From Bacillus nitratireducens (GTDB lineage: Bacteria > Bacillota > Bacilli > Bacillales > Bacillaceae_G): 64,000 nucleotides of DNA. The stretch is taken from the NCBI RefSeq assembly GCF_001884135.1, contig NZ_MAOC01000020.1, forward strand, positions 310,001-374,000, read 5' to 3'. This document shows positions 1 to 7,769 of the stretch, piece by piece. The position numbers were made by a program, and so were the translations under genes. Below the pieces are notes generated by a model. It did not search any database and was not told the DNA's origin. It saw only the letters and a program-made list of their open reading frames with translations. Numbering within the stretch: position 1 is the stretch's first letter; each line of letters begins with the position of its first letter.

Positions 1-1
1 C

Positions 2-931
2 ATTTTAATTCCATTTTTCCTACTTATTTTTGGAGGAGTAGGATATGGATCGTTTATATATAACAAAGCAAAAGCTGTTGTAAGTGATGCGTATGCAAAA
101 ATTGATAAGTCATCAAAGCGTGATAAAGAAGTTGAACCTTTAAAGGACAACATTTCAATTTTAATCATGGGTGTAGATGGAAGTGAAATGAGAAAAGACC
201 AATATGGTGAAGCTGTTCGAACAGATGCACTTTTATTAGCGACAATTAATAAAGATGATAAATCAGTTAAATTAGTAAGTATTCCGCGTGATTCACGTGT
301 TTATATTCCAACTAGAAAGAAATTAGATAAAATTACACACGCCCACGTATTTGGCGGTGTTGAAAGCACAAGAGATACAGTGGAAAGATTTTTAAATGTT
401 CCTGTTGATTATTATGTGAAGTTTAACTTTGAATCATTCGTACAAATTGTCGATTCAATTGGTGGTATTGATATTGATGTACCGGTTACTTTCACTGAAC
501 AAGATAGTAAAGACCAAGCAGGTATGATTCATTTAGAAAAAGGTTACCAACATTTAAATGGTGAACAAGCCCTTGCGCTTGCTAGAACGCGTAAAATTGA
601 TAGTGACGCAATGCGTGGTCAAAGACAACAACTTGTAATTGAAGCAATTGCGAAAAAAGCTATGTCTGTTCAATCAATTAGTAAAATGGGCTCGTTACTT
701 GATGCAGTTGATAAAAATATGAAAACAAATTTAACATTTGATGATATGCTTGCTATTACGAAAAATATGGCAGGATCAGATTTGCAAATGGAAAAGATGC
801 AAATTGAAGGTACTGATAAACGTATTGGTGGTATTTATTATTACATTCCAAACGAAAAAAATGTGAAAGATATTTCGACTAAGTTAAATGAGCATTTAGG
901 TGTTACACCAAAACCAACTCGAAATGAATAG
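2..931 (+). CDS. LytR-CpsA-Psr (LCP) family cell-wall ligase, 5' truncated by window
   Basis: The open frame runs from base 2 with no start codon in the window, so the gene is cut at its 5' end. The visible part opens with a hydrophobic segment (ILIPFFLLIFGGVGYGSFIY), the usual single N-terminal membrane anchor, followed by the LCP domain. LCP hallmarks are seen: IMGVDG, an R-T-D-A-L strand, the SIPRDSRVYIP motif with its conserved Arg, KITHAH, and the late ALARTRKIDSDAMRGQRQQ block. Family members transfer undecaprenyl-linked teichoic acids or polysaccharides to peptidoglycan outside the membrane (known for the family; the substrate here is unknown). Internal ATGs, for example at 167, are not credible starts because the domain begins upstream. 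Confidence 0.92.
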   Translation: MLIPFFLLIFGGVGYGSFIYNKAKAVVSDAYAKIDKSSKRDKEVEPLKDNISILIMGVDGSEMRKDQYGEAVRTDALLLATINKDDKSVKLVSIPRDSRVYIPTRKKLDKITHAHVFGGVESTRDTVERFLNVPVDYYVKFNFESFVQIVDSIGGIDIDVPVTFTEQDSKDQAGMIHLEKGYQHLNGEQALALARTRKIDSDAMRGQRQQLVIEAIAKKAMSVQSISKMGSLLDAVDKNMKTNLTFDDMLAITKNMAGSDLQMEKMQIEGTDKRIGGIYYYIPNEKNVKDISTKLNEHLGVTPKPTRNE

Positions 932-933
932 TA

Positions 934-962
934 AAAAAGATTGGCCTTCGCCAATCTTTTTT
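934..962 (+). terminator. Rho-independent terminator after LCP gene
   Basis: A hairpin with arms AAAGATTGGC / GCCAATCTTT and a 4-nt loop is followed by a T run, starting 3 nt after the LCP stop codon. Confidence 0.9.
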
Positions 963-1094
963 TATGGGAATATAATTGTAACTTTTCTGTAACGATTTTT
1001 TATTTTAGAAAAATTATACTCATATATATGAGAATATTGGAGAAGCAAATAGTATAGAGAAATACTTAAAATCTGTAGTAAGGAAAGATATCAT

Positions 1095-2342
1095 ATGCAG
1101 AAATGGATAAGCATTTTGGGAATCATTTTTATATTGACTGGATGTAAAATGTCTGAAGCTCCAACAAGTTTAATGGCAGCTCCTGCAAATGAAAAGTGGA
1201 TGAATGAATTAAAAGAGCAAATAGATAAAGATTTGCCTATTAATTATCGATTGCTTACTCCAATGTCTAATAAAGATAAACAGATGATTTGGTCAATGGA
1301 TTTTAAACAAGATAATAAAAAAGAAGCGATTGTATTTTATAAATTACCGAATGAAGATTGGAGTATATACTTAGCTATTTATGCGGAAAGCAACAATGGC
1401 TGGAAACTAAAGTCCACTCATACATTTGATGGTGAGGATATAGATATCGTTAAAGTCGGTGATTTTACAGGGAACGGGAAGCGAGAGTTATTAATTGGGA
1501 TCACTGTAAGTCGTGAATCTTTAGAACATGTAATGTATGCTTTTTCGGAAGAAAATGATGATATGAAGGAGATTTATAATCGGCAATATACGAAGTTATT
1601 TATAGAGGATTTAAATCAAAATGACCTTAATGATATAAGTCTTGTTACGTATAAAAAAGACGAACAATTGAAAGTTGAGTTCATTGAACAGTTTAAGACA
1701 GTATCAGAAGTTACATTTGATCCTTTTATAAATAGTATTCAAAGAATACAAATGGGCCATATTTCTAAAACATTAAAGGCAATTGTAATTGATGCAGGAA
1801 TTGGGGCTCATTCAGGTATAACATATGTAGCGAAATTTGATAAGAATCATTATGAAGTACTACCTATGGATGGGAAAGAAGACTTATTCAATGAGTATGT
1901 TGTGGAAAGTAAAGACGTTAATGAGGACGGTATTATTGAATTTGTTCGTACTGTGCGTCCAAAAGGTTGGGAAGAGGTATCGTACGGAGAGAGCACGATG
2001 TTTGAACGTTATATACAGTGGAGTGAAGAGGGAATTAAACCGATAGAAGAAAGATATGTCAATATAGAGAAAGGTTATTTTGTCAAAATCCCTCAAGCGC
2101 TAATTGGAAAAATAACTGTCCCAGTTCAGCAAGACGCATCGGATGTTCAAAAATTTATAGATGTAACTACAAATGAAATATGGCTTGAAGTACATATTTT
2201 TAAGCGGAAAGAATGGTTCAAAATAAAAGGATACGAGGCAGCTGTTAAAACGGCTTCTCACGTATATGCAGTACCGAAGCAATCTAAATTTGAAAAAGTA
2301 AAAGCATATATAAAACCGCTAGCGGATTATCAACAAGAGTAG
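1095..2342 (+). CDS. putative lipoprotein upstream of a two-component system
   Basis: The 415-aa protein has a lipoprotein signal peptide: a short basic start, a hydrophobic core and the lipobox LTGC with Cys at about residue 17. It is therefore probably anchored to the outer face of the membrane. The body is soluble. It contains short Asp/Asn/Gly-rich stretches (VGDFTGNGKRELLI near 130 and SKDVNEDGIIEFV near 280) that resemble FG-GAP/VCBS-type calcium-binding loops. It ends 13 nt before the response-regulator start and is clearly in one operon with the regulator and kinase. I do not recognise a named family. An accessory sensor role for the kinase is an inference from operon position only. 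Confidence 0.8.
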   Translation: MQKWISILGIIFILTGCKMSEAPTSLMAAPANEKWMNELKEQIDKDLPINYRLLTPMSNKDKQMIWSMDFKQDNKKEAIVFYKLPNEDWSIYLAIYAESNNGWKLKSTHTFDGEDIDIVKVGDFTGNGKRELLIGITVSRESLEHVMYAFSEENDDMKEIYNRQYTKLFIEDLNQNDLNDISLVTYKKDEQLKVEFIEQFKTVSEVTFDPFINSIQRIQMGHISKTLKAIVIDAGIGAHSGITYVAKFDKNHYEVLPMDGKEDLFNEYVVESKDVNEDGIIEFVRTVRPKGWEEVSYGESTMFERYIQWSEEGIKPIEERYVNIEKGYFVKIPQALIGKITVPVQQDASDVQKFIDVTTNEIWLEVHIFKRKEWFKIKGYEAAVKTASHVYAVPKQSKFEKVKAYIKPLADYQQE

Positions 2343-2355
2343 GGAGGTGGGAATT

Positions 2356-3045
2356 ATGTCAGCAATTTTAGTTTTAGAAGATGAAATACCAATCCGTAGC
2401 TTTATTGTCTTAAATTTGAAACGTGCTGGATTTTATGTATTAGAAGCTAGTACTGGAGAAGAAGCGTTACAGATTTTAAGTGAACAAACTGTTAATGTAG
2501 CGTTACTTGATGTTATGTTGCCGGGGATTGATGGTTTTCAAGTTTGTAAAGCTATCCGGGAAGAAAATAAAAAAATGGGTATTATTATGCTAACCGCACG
2601 TGTACAAAATGAAGATAAAGTACAAGGGCTAGGAATTGGTGCAGATGATTATATCGCAAAGCCGTTTAGTCCAGTAGAATTAATTGCACGTATACAATCT
2701 TTATTAAGAAGAATAGAAGTACATGAAGAAAAAACGAATACAATCACGTCTGGTCCGTTTTCGTTAAATATCATAGAAGAAAGATTATATAAAGGTGGAC
2801 AATTAGTTGATTTAACCCCTACGGAGTACATGATACTACAGTATTTAATGAATCAGGCTTCGAAACCGGTTTCGCGTGATGAAATTTTAAATATGATTTG
2901 GGGAACTAATTACGTAGGCGAGACGAAGGTAGTGGATGTAAATATGAGACGGTTACGTCAAAAGATAGAATGTAATCCGTCAGAACCAGAGTTTATCCAT
3001 ACTGTGTGGGGAAAAGGATATGTGTGGAAGGAAACTATAAGATGA
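2356..3045 (+). CDS. OmpR/PhoB-family response regulator
   Basis: The 229-aa protein has an N-terminal receiver domain: acidic pocket EDE near residue 8, phospho-acceptor Asp52 in LLDVMLPGIDG, switch Thr in MLTAR, and Lys in AKPFSP. A C-terminal winged-helix DNA-binding domain ends in VDVNMRRLRQKIE and HTVWGKGYVW, which is the OmpR/PhoB type. The ATG at 2356 is chosen because AGGGAGGTGGG (2341-2351) is its ribosome site; the GTG at 2347 lies inside that site. The stop codon overlaps the kinase start (ATGA), implying translational coupling. The target genes are not known. The peptidoglycan deacetylase just downstream is a candidate by position. Confidence 0.93.
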   Translation: MSAILVLEDEIPIRSFIVLNLKRAGFYVLEASTGEEALQILSEQTVNVALLDVMLPGIDGFQVCKAIREENKKMGIIMLTARVQNEDKVQGLGIGADDYIAKPFSPVELIARIQSLLRRIEVHEEKTNTITSGPFSLNIIEERLYKGGQLVDLTPTEYMILQYLMNQASKPVSRDEILNMIWGTNYVGETKVVDVNMRRLRQKIECNPSEPEFIHTVWGKGYVWKETIR

Positions 3046-4403
3046 GACGGAAAGTGACTTTATATTTTATGACGGTCATTATACTTATGCTTGTATTATT
3101 TGAAGTAGTATTTTCAGTTTCCATTTATCGATATTATTATAATGGTATTGTGCAATATGTTGAATCTCATGCAAAGACAAGTACACGTTTTTTCTCGGAA
3201 TACAATTCACTATATTTTATTCGCTTGCAAGAATATAGCGGAGAAATAATTGAGAGTTTCCAATTAGAAGGAACGGAATTACAATTGATTGATCGTCATG
3301 GTACGATTATACAGTCGTCAAGTGGACAAAAGGTGGAAGGTAAAGTGATTATTCCATATTCTTTACTAGAAGGAGAAATGTATAATCAAGTTACTATTAC
3401 GAAAGATGGTGTGAAACAATTAGAAGTATATAGTCCACTGATTCATCAAGGACAAACTATTGGCGTTTTAAAATATACGACTGTGTTAACAGATGTCAAT
3501 GCAAAGATAATCGAAATTATTTTGTTTACTATTTCAGTTGGAATTGTCATCTCAGGTATCGTATTTTTAATAAGTAGACGATTGGCGAATTCGTTTGTGA
3601 AACCTATCGAATCTATTATTCATGCTTCTTCGCAAATTGCAGAAGGTACATTAAAGGAGCAAATTAAAGAAGATTATCCTGGTGAATTAGGTGAGTTAGC
3701 ACATAGTTTAAATTATATGGCCGATAAAATAGAAAAAGCTGAGCAAATGAAAAATGAATTTATTGCCTCTATTTCGCATGAAATACGAACACCTTTAACA
3801 GGGATTAAAGGGTGGAGTGAGACTTTAAAAACAGTAGATCATTTAACAGATGAAGAAATAAAGCAAGGTATGGGAATTATTTCAGGTGAAACAGACCGAT
3901 TGATACATTTAGTAGAAGAGTTACTAGATTTTTCAAGATTGCAGTCAAATCATTTTAATTTATATAAACAAAAGGTGCAATTGTACGATATACTAGAAGA
4001 GACGATTTGGCAATTAACTCCTAAATCAGAAGAGAAACAGATTCAACTAGTCGCTAATTTAGAACGAGTAGAACTAGTAGGAGATCGAAATAGACTAAAA
4101 CAAGTTTTTCTAAATATTATTCATAATGCTATTAAATATTCAAATGAAAAAGGTACAATTTACATTGAAGCGGCCAAAAGTGAAGGAAAAGCCGTGATTA
4201 AGGTGACAGATCAAGGTATTGGAATTGCTAAAGAGCATCTACCATTTATAGAGCAGTCATTTTATCAGATTAATAGCCATATTGAGGGCGCAGGTATTGG
4301 ATTAGCTATCGTAAAAAAAATGGTGGAGCTTCATGGTGGTACGCTTAGTATTACAAGTAGAGAAAGAGTAGGAACAACAATTTTGATAAAACTCCCACTA
4401 TAA
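3042..4403 (+). CDS. sensor histidine kinase
   Basis: The 453-aa membrane kinase has TM1 at about 7-28, an extracytoplasmic sensor of about 125 residues, TM2 at about 157-178, HAMP at about 180-233, HisKA with phospho-accepting His246 in SISHEIRTP, and HATPase_c with N box NIIHNAIKYS, G1 DQGIGI and G2 GAGIGLAIV. The start is the ATG at 3042 that overlaps the regulator's stop (ATGA); an earlier in-frame ATG at 3006 lies inside the regulator gene. It should phosphorylate the preceding OmpR-type regulator. The sensor domain is not one I recognise. Cell-envelope stress is a reasonable guess given the adjacent deacetylase, but nothing in the sequence proves it. Confidence 0.93.
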   Translation: MRRKVTLYFMTVIILMLVLFEVVFSVSIYRYYYNGIVQYVESHAKTSTRFFSEYNSLYFIRLQEYSGEIIESFQLEGTELQLIDRHGTIIQSSSGQKVEGKVIIPYSLLEGEMYNQVTITKDGVKQLEVYSPLIHQGQTIGVLKYTTVLTDVNAKIIEIILFTISVGIVISGIVFLISRRLANSFVKPIESIIHASSQIAEGTLKEQIKEDYPGELGELAHSLNYMADKIEKAEQMKNEFIASISHEIRTPLTGIKGWSETLKTVDHLTDEEIKQGMGIISGETDRLIHLVEELLDFSRLQSNHFNLYKQKVQLYDILEETIWQLTPKSEEKQIQLVANLERVELVGDRNRLKQVFLNIIHNAIKYSNEKGTIYIEAAKSEGKAVIKVTDQGIGIAKEHLPFIEQSFYQINSHIEGAGIGLAIVKKMVELHGGTLSITSRERVGTTILIKLPL

Positions 4404-4505
4404 TTTTATATAAAGTATGTTTATATAGTGTAATAAAAATAAATAGATGTATAATTATATTGGGTGATTTATATATGAGATTAATAGAGAGAGGAATTCG
4501 ATAGA

Positions 4506-5327
4506 ATGGAAAAGGCTTTTAACTTTAAACGTGTAGTAGTCGTTTTAATAGCGATTGCAATAGTAGCTATTGGGTATTTCATGTTTCAATCTATTACTTC
4601 ACCAGCAAAAGCTGTAGCGAAACAAGAAAATGTAGTGCAGCTTGCAAGTGAACAATCGAAAGTTGAAATGAATAAAACGGCACCAAGTCGTTTTAACGGA
4701 GTGGAAAGAAAAGTTGCTTATCTTACATTTGATGATGGGCCAGGAAAATATACGGCTGAATTATTAAATATGTTAAAACAGCATGATGCGAAGGCGACAT
4801 TCTTTTTAATCGGAGCGAATGTAAAAGCGTTTCCTGATTTAGTAAAACGTGAAAATGCAGAGGGTCATTATGTTGGAATGCATAGTATGACACACAACTT
4901 TGCGAAGTTATATAAAAATGGCGAATATGTTAATGAAATGAAAGAAGATCAAAGCTTAATCGCAAATATTATTGGGAAATCACCTAAATTAACACGTCCA
5001 CCATACGGGTCGAAGCCGGGTTTAAATGAAGACCTTCGAAACAAAGTAGTAGAGGGTGGTCTTAAAGTATGGGACTGGACAATTGATTCTTTAGACTGGA
5101 AATACAATAAAGTACCAGTTGATGCAGCGGCAGCACAAATCGCTCAAAATGTATTAGCTGGTGCAACAAATCCTCAAGAAGTCATTTTAATGCATGATAT
5201 TCATCCGCAATCAGTCGCAGCTGTGCCAGCAATATTAAAGGGTCTAAAAGAAAAGGGTTATGAGTTTGAAGCATATCATGAAGAGAATCACTTCCCTGTG
5301 AACCTCTGGCATGATAACCGTATGTAA
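4506..5327 (+). CDS. peptidoglycan/polysaccharide deacetylase (NodB domain, CE4)
   Basis: The 273-aa protein has an N-terminal membrane anchor or signal segment (about 8-27), a linker, then a NodB domain from about residue 68. The CE4 motifs are all visible: TFDDGP at 74-79 (catalytic base and metal Asp), HSMTH at 126-130 (zinc ligands), RPPYGS at 164-169, DWTIDSLDW at 190-198 and MHDIHP at 229-234. CE4 enzymes remove acetyl groups from N-acetylglucosamine of peptidoglycan or related glycans outside the membrane, which lowers lysozyme sensitivity. By its position three genes before asbA it is probably the orthologue of the studied B. cereus BC1974 / B. anthracis BA1977 (recalled, not checked). 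It follows the two-component genes by about 100 bp. Confidence 0.93.
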   Translation: MEKAFNFKRVVVVLIAIAIVAIGYFMFQSITSPAKAVAKQENVVQLASEQSKVEMNKTAPSRFNGVERKVAYLTFDDGPGKYTAELLNMLKQHDAKATFFLIGANVKAFPDLVKRENAEGHYVGMHSMTHNFAKLYKNGEYVNEMKEDQSLIANIIGKSPKLTRPPYGSKPGLNEDLRNKVVEGGLKVWDWTIDSLDWKYNKVPVDAAAAQIAQNVLAGATNPQEVILMHDIHPQSVAAVPAILKGLKEKGYEFEAYHEENHFPVNLWHDNRM

Positions 5328-5341
5328 TGGAGGAATTGACG

Positions 5342-5998
5342 TTGAAATATGGAAAAGTAGCAGTAGTTGGAGCATTATCAGTAGGATTATTATCAGGTTG
5401 TTTTGGTGAAAAGCCAGAAGAAAATTTATTTACGGCTTTTGAAGCAGCAGCTACACAAGAAAAATCTTTAGCAGATGACACAAAAAAATTAGAGAAGTTA
5501 GAACAGCAAGGACAAGAACTTTATTCTCAAATTTTACAAGAAGGTAAAGAGCATAATGAAGCAGTTTCAAAGAAAATAGAGCAAGCTACTGCAAATGTAG
5601 ACGAGCGTGAAAAAGTATTGAAAAACGAGAAGGAACAGTTAGAAAAAGCGCAGAAAGAAACGACATCTGTTCAAAGTAATATTGAAAAACTCGAAGATAA
5701 GAAATTACAAAAACAAGCAAAAACAGTAGAAGAATCGTATAAAAGTCGTTATGATGCCTTCCAAAAGATGAATGAGAATTACACGAAGGCGTTAGCGACT
5801 GAAAAAGAGCTGTATGAAAAATTAAAAGTAAAAGAAACGAAGTTAAAAGAAATTGGTGAAAAAGTTAAAACTGTTAATGGGTTAAATGTGGAAGCGCAAA
5901 AGGCGAAAGAACAATTTAATAAACATACAAAAGAGTATAATGATAATAAATTAGCATTTTATAAAGATGCCCAAATTAAGATTAAAGAACAAAAATAA
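5342..5998 (+). CDS. YkyA-like putative cell-wall-binding lipoprotein
   Basis: The 218-aa protein has a lipobox LLSGC near residue 18, so it should be lipid-anchored outside the membrane. The rest is almost entirely charged helical coiled coil (Lys/Glu/Gln-rich from about 30 to 218), as in the YkyA family. The TTG at 5342 is preferred because GGAGGA (5329-5334) sits 7 nt before it; the ATG at 5327 overlaps the deacetylase stop and lies upstream of that ribosome site. It lies 14 nt after the deacetylase and probably forms an operon with it. The function of the family is not established; a wall-associated role is inferred. Confidence 0.82.
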   Translation: MKYGKVAVVGALSVGLLSGCFGEKPEENLFTAFEAAATQEKSLADDTKKLEKLEQQGQELYSQILQEGKEHNEAVSKKIEQATANVDEREKVLKNEKEQLEKAQKETTSVQSNIEKLEDKKLQKQAKTVEESYKSRYDAFQKMNENYTKALATEKELYEKLKVKETKLKEIGEKVKTVNGLNVEAQKAKEQFNKHTKEYNDNKLAFYKDAQIKIKEQK

Positions 5999-6031
5999 AG
6001 AAGTATCTTAATTACGATAAAAAATCTATAG

Positions 6032-6077
6032 AAAAAGCCGAAAAAACATTATAATAAAAAATGTTTTTTCGGCTTTT
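6032..6077 (+). terminator. Rho-independent terminator after YkyA-like gene
   Basis: A long hairpin with arms AAAAAGCCGAAAAAACAT / ATGTTTTTTCGGCTTTT lies about 35 nt after the stop codon and closes the deacetylase transcription unit. Confidence 0.88.
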
Positions 6078-6172
6078 GTCGTTAAATGAATAGAAAAGAC
6101 TGGAATTGATATCATAAAAGAGTTATAGTGAATTATTCCAAGGGAAACATTGTAAAGTAAGGAGATTGAATT

Positions 6173-6853
6173 ATGTCATATGAATTTTTATTCAAATTAG
6201 GTTTAGCACTCTTTTTAGGATTATTCATCGGAATAGATAGGCAGCTAAAGAATAAACCGCTTGGTGTGAAAACAAGTATGGTTATTTCCGTAGCGAGTTG
6301 TTTAATTACAATGGTTTCAATTGAATCAGTGAATGTTTATTCTGTACCGGGTCATACAAATATGGATCCAATGCGTCTTGCTGCCCAAATTGTAAGTGGT
6401 ATCGGTTTTCTTGGAGCAGGGGTAATTTTACGAAGAAGTAATGACGTTATTTCGGGATTAACGACAGCTTCTATGGTGTGGGCTGCTTCAGCTTTAGGTA
6501 TTGCGATTGGAGCAGGATTTTATATACAAGCGACGGTTGCTATGATTTTAATTATTTTAGCGATTAACGTACTTCCGCAAATTGTGAAAATTGCAGGCCC
6601 TTATTCATTAAGACAAAAGGACTTATCTATAAAAATTACTGTAAAAGAGCATCAAGAATTAGATGGTATATTTAAGCAAATTAAAAATTTAGGTATGCAT
6701 GTGAAACGAGTGAAAATTAAAGATATTGATAATGGAGCATTCCAGCAATTGGAGATGGTTATTTTAGCTCCAGAAGATTTATATACAACTGAGTTATACA
6801 GTTCTCTAAAAGAGATTGATCGTGTTGTCTCAGTTGAAGTTGAAAGTAGATAA
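6173..6853 (+). CDS. MgtC/SapB family membrane protein
   Basis: The 226-aa protein has an N-terminal membrane half of about four to five helices with the MgtC signature: LGLFIGIDRQLKNKPLGVKT, then AAQIVSGIGFLGAGVILR and GLTTASMVWAASALGIAIGAG. A soluble C-terminal domain of about 80 residues (from about 145) looks like the ACT-like tail of longer MgtC proteins. Family members are linked to growth at low magnesium and, in pathogens, to survival in macrophages; biochemical activity is debated. It is monocistronic, between two terminators. No M-box riboswitch structure was recognised in the 174 bp upstream. Confidence 0.9.
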   Translation: MSYEFLFKLGLALFLGLFIGIDRQLKNKPLGVKTSMVISVASCLITMVSIESVNVYSVPGHTNMDPMRLAAQIVSGIGFLGAGVILRRSNDVISGLTTASMVWAASALGIAIGAGFYIQATVAMILIILAINVLPQIVKIAGPYSLRQKDLSIKITVKEHQELDGIFKQIKNLGMHVKRVKIKDIDNGAFQQLEMVILAPEDLYTTELYSSLKEIDRVVSVEVESR

Positions 6854-6861
6854 TTATGATA

Positions 6862-6893
6862 AAAAAGAGTGAAGTGAATTCACTCTTTTTTTA
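6862..6893 (+). terminator. Rho-independent terminator after mgtC-like gene
   Basis: A hairpin with arms AAAAAGAGTGAA / TTCACTCTTTTT and a 5-nt loop is followed by Ts. Confidence 0.88.
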
Positions 6894-6950
6894 TTTGGAT
6901 TTTCAAGGAAATAAATTGATATAATGATGAGTAAACAAGGGGGAGAAATG

Positions 6951-7472
6951 ATGGAAATACATATTAGAAGAGCGATAAAAGATGATATACCAGGTATAGC
7001 AAAGGTGCATGTTGATAGCTGGAAAACAACGTATAAAGGGATATTTGCTGAAAAAATTTTAGAAAATATAACATATGAGCAACGAGAAAAACTATGGGAA
7101 AACATTTTTCAACAAGAAGATAAACACCAATATAGATTTGTAGCAGAGACGTTGGATGGAACAATTATCGGATTTATTGACGGGGGAGTTGAAAGAAGCG
7201 GTGCATATAATTGTGATGGGGAATTATATGCGATTTATGTGTTACAACATTATCAAGGATTGAAAATAGGAAAAAGGCTAGTTCAAGTATTTTTATCTGA
7301 GTGCAAAAAAAATAATATGCAATCGCTGTTAGTTTGGGTAGTTACGAATAATCCTTCTAAAAAGTTTTATGAAAAATATAGTCCAGAAAAAATTGATACG
7401 AAATTTTTAGAAAGACTGAATGTAGAAGAAACAGCGTATTGTTGGAGGAATATAAATAATATTATTATGTAA
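6951..7472 (+). CDS. GNAT-family N-acetyltransferase
   Basis: The protein is about 173 aa and spans one GNAT fold. The N-terminal strand and helix IHIRRAIKDDIPGIAKVHVDSW is typical, and ELYAIYVLQHYQGLKIGKRLV is the acetyl-CoA-binding motif A (here Q-G-L-K-I-G-K in place of the usual Q/RxxGxG/A). The ATG at 6951 is chosen because GGGGGAG (6939-6945) lies 5 nt upstream; ATGs at 6924 and 6948 are less well placed. The acyl acceptor cannot be told from sequence. It is a single gene between two terminators just ahead of the asb promoter. Confidence 0.85.
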   Translation: MEIHIRRAIKDDIPGIAKVHVDSWKTTYKGIFAEKILENITYEQREKLWENIFQQEDKHQYRFVAETLDGTIIGFIDGGVERSGAYNCDGELYAIYVLQHYQGLKIGKRLVQVFLSECKKNNMQSLLVWVVTNNPSKKFYEKYSPEKIDTKFLERLNVEETAYCWRNINNIIM

Positions 7473-7484
7473 ACTTGTTGTTTG

Positions 7485-7517
7485 AAAGAGGTATACCAAT
7501 TAAGGTATACCTCTTTT
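7485..7517 (+). terminator. Rho-independent terminator between GNAT gene and asb region
   Basis: A hairpin with arms AAAGAGGTATACC / GGTATACCTCTTT and a 6-nt loop isolates the asb promoter region from upstream reading. Confidence 0.88.
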
Positions 7518-7599
7518 GTTTAACTATTTTGGATGGATTACTAATGAAAAAAAGTAAGTATGTAGTTTGAAATTGAGAATTTTTCTTATGTATTTTTAA

Positions 7600-7662
7600 T
7601 CAGATTAAAGAAAGTCTGAAAAAAAGAAAAGTTTATTCAGATTTAAAAATTCTGAAATAAAC
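7600..7662. promoter_or_regulatory. two tandem TCAGA/TCTGA dyads upstream of the asb promoter
   Basis: The first dyad is TCAGA (7600-7604), 10 nt, TCTGA (7615-7619). The second is TTCAGA (7636-7641), 9 nt, TCTGAA (7651-7656), with the arms extending imperfectly outward to 7631-7662 (GTTTATTCAGA against TCTGAAATAAAC). Both share TCAGATT(T)AAA in the left half and are repeated at about 37 bp. They lie just upstream of the -35 and are distinct from the Fur box. An activator or second repressor site for siderophore genes is possible; the protein is unknown. Confidence 0.45.
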
Positions 7663-7664
7663 TA

Positions 7665-7693
7665 TTGAATTGATAATGATAATCAATTAGAAT
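7665..7693 (+). promoter_or_regulatory. asb promoter with Fur box in the -35/-10 spacer
   Basis: A sigma-A-like promoter is seen: -35 TTGAAT (7665-7670), a 17-bp spacer, and -10 TAGAAT (7688-7693). The spacer holds TGATAATGATAATCA (7671-7685), which matches the Bacillus 7-1-7 Fur consensus TGATAATNATTATCA at all but one position. Fur bound there would block RNA polymerase, giving iron repression of the petrobactin operon, as known for asb in the B. cereus group. A second, wider pair of half-sites, TTGATAA (7699-7705) and TTATCAA (7716-7722), lies over the start-site region. Confidence 0.82.
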
Positions 7694-7769
7694 CTTAATT
7701 GATAACAAGATTCAATTATCAATTGTAATATGAAATTCCGATAGCGTTCATATAAAGAGGAGGACAAGT

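Noticed and set aside
6854-6950. riboswitch ahead of mgtC or the GNAT gene
   Set aside because: Only a terminator hairpin is present; no conserved riboswitch core could be recognised upstream of either gene.
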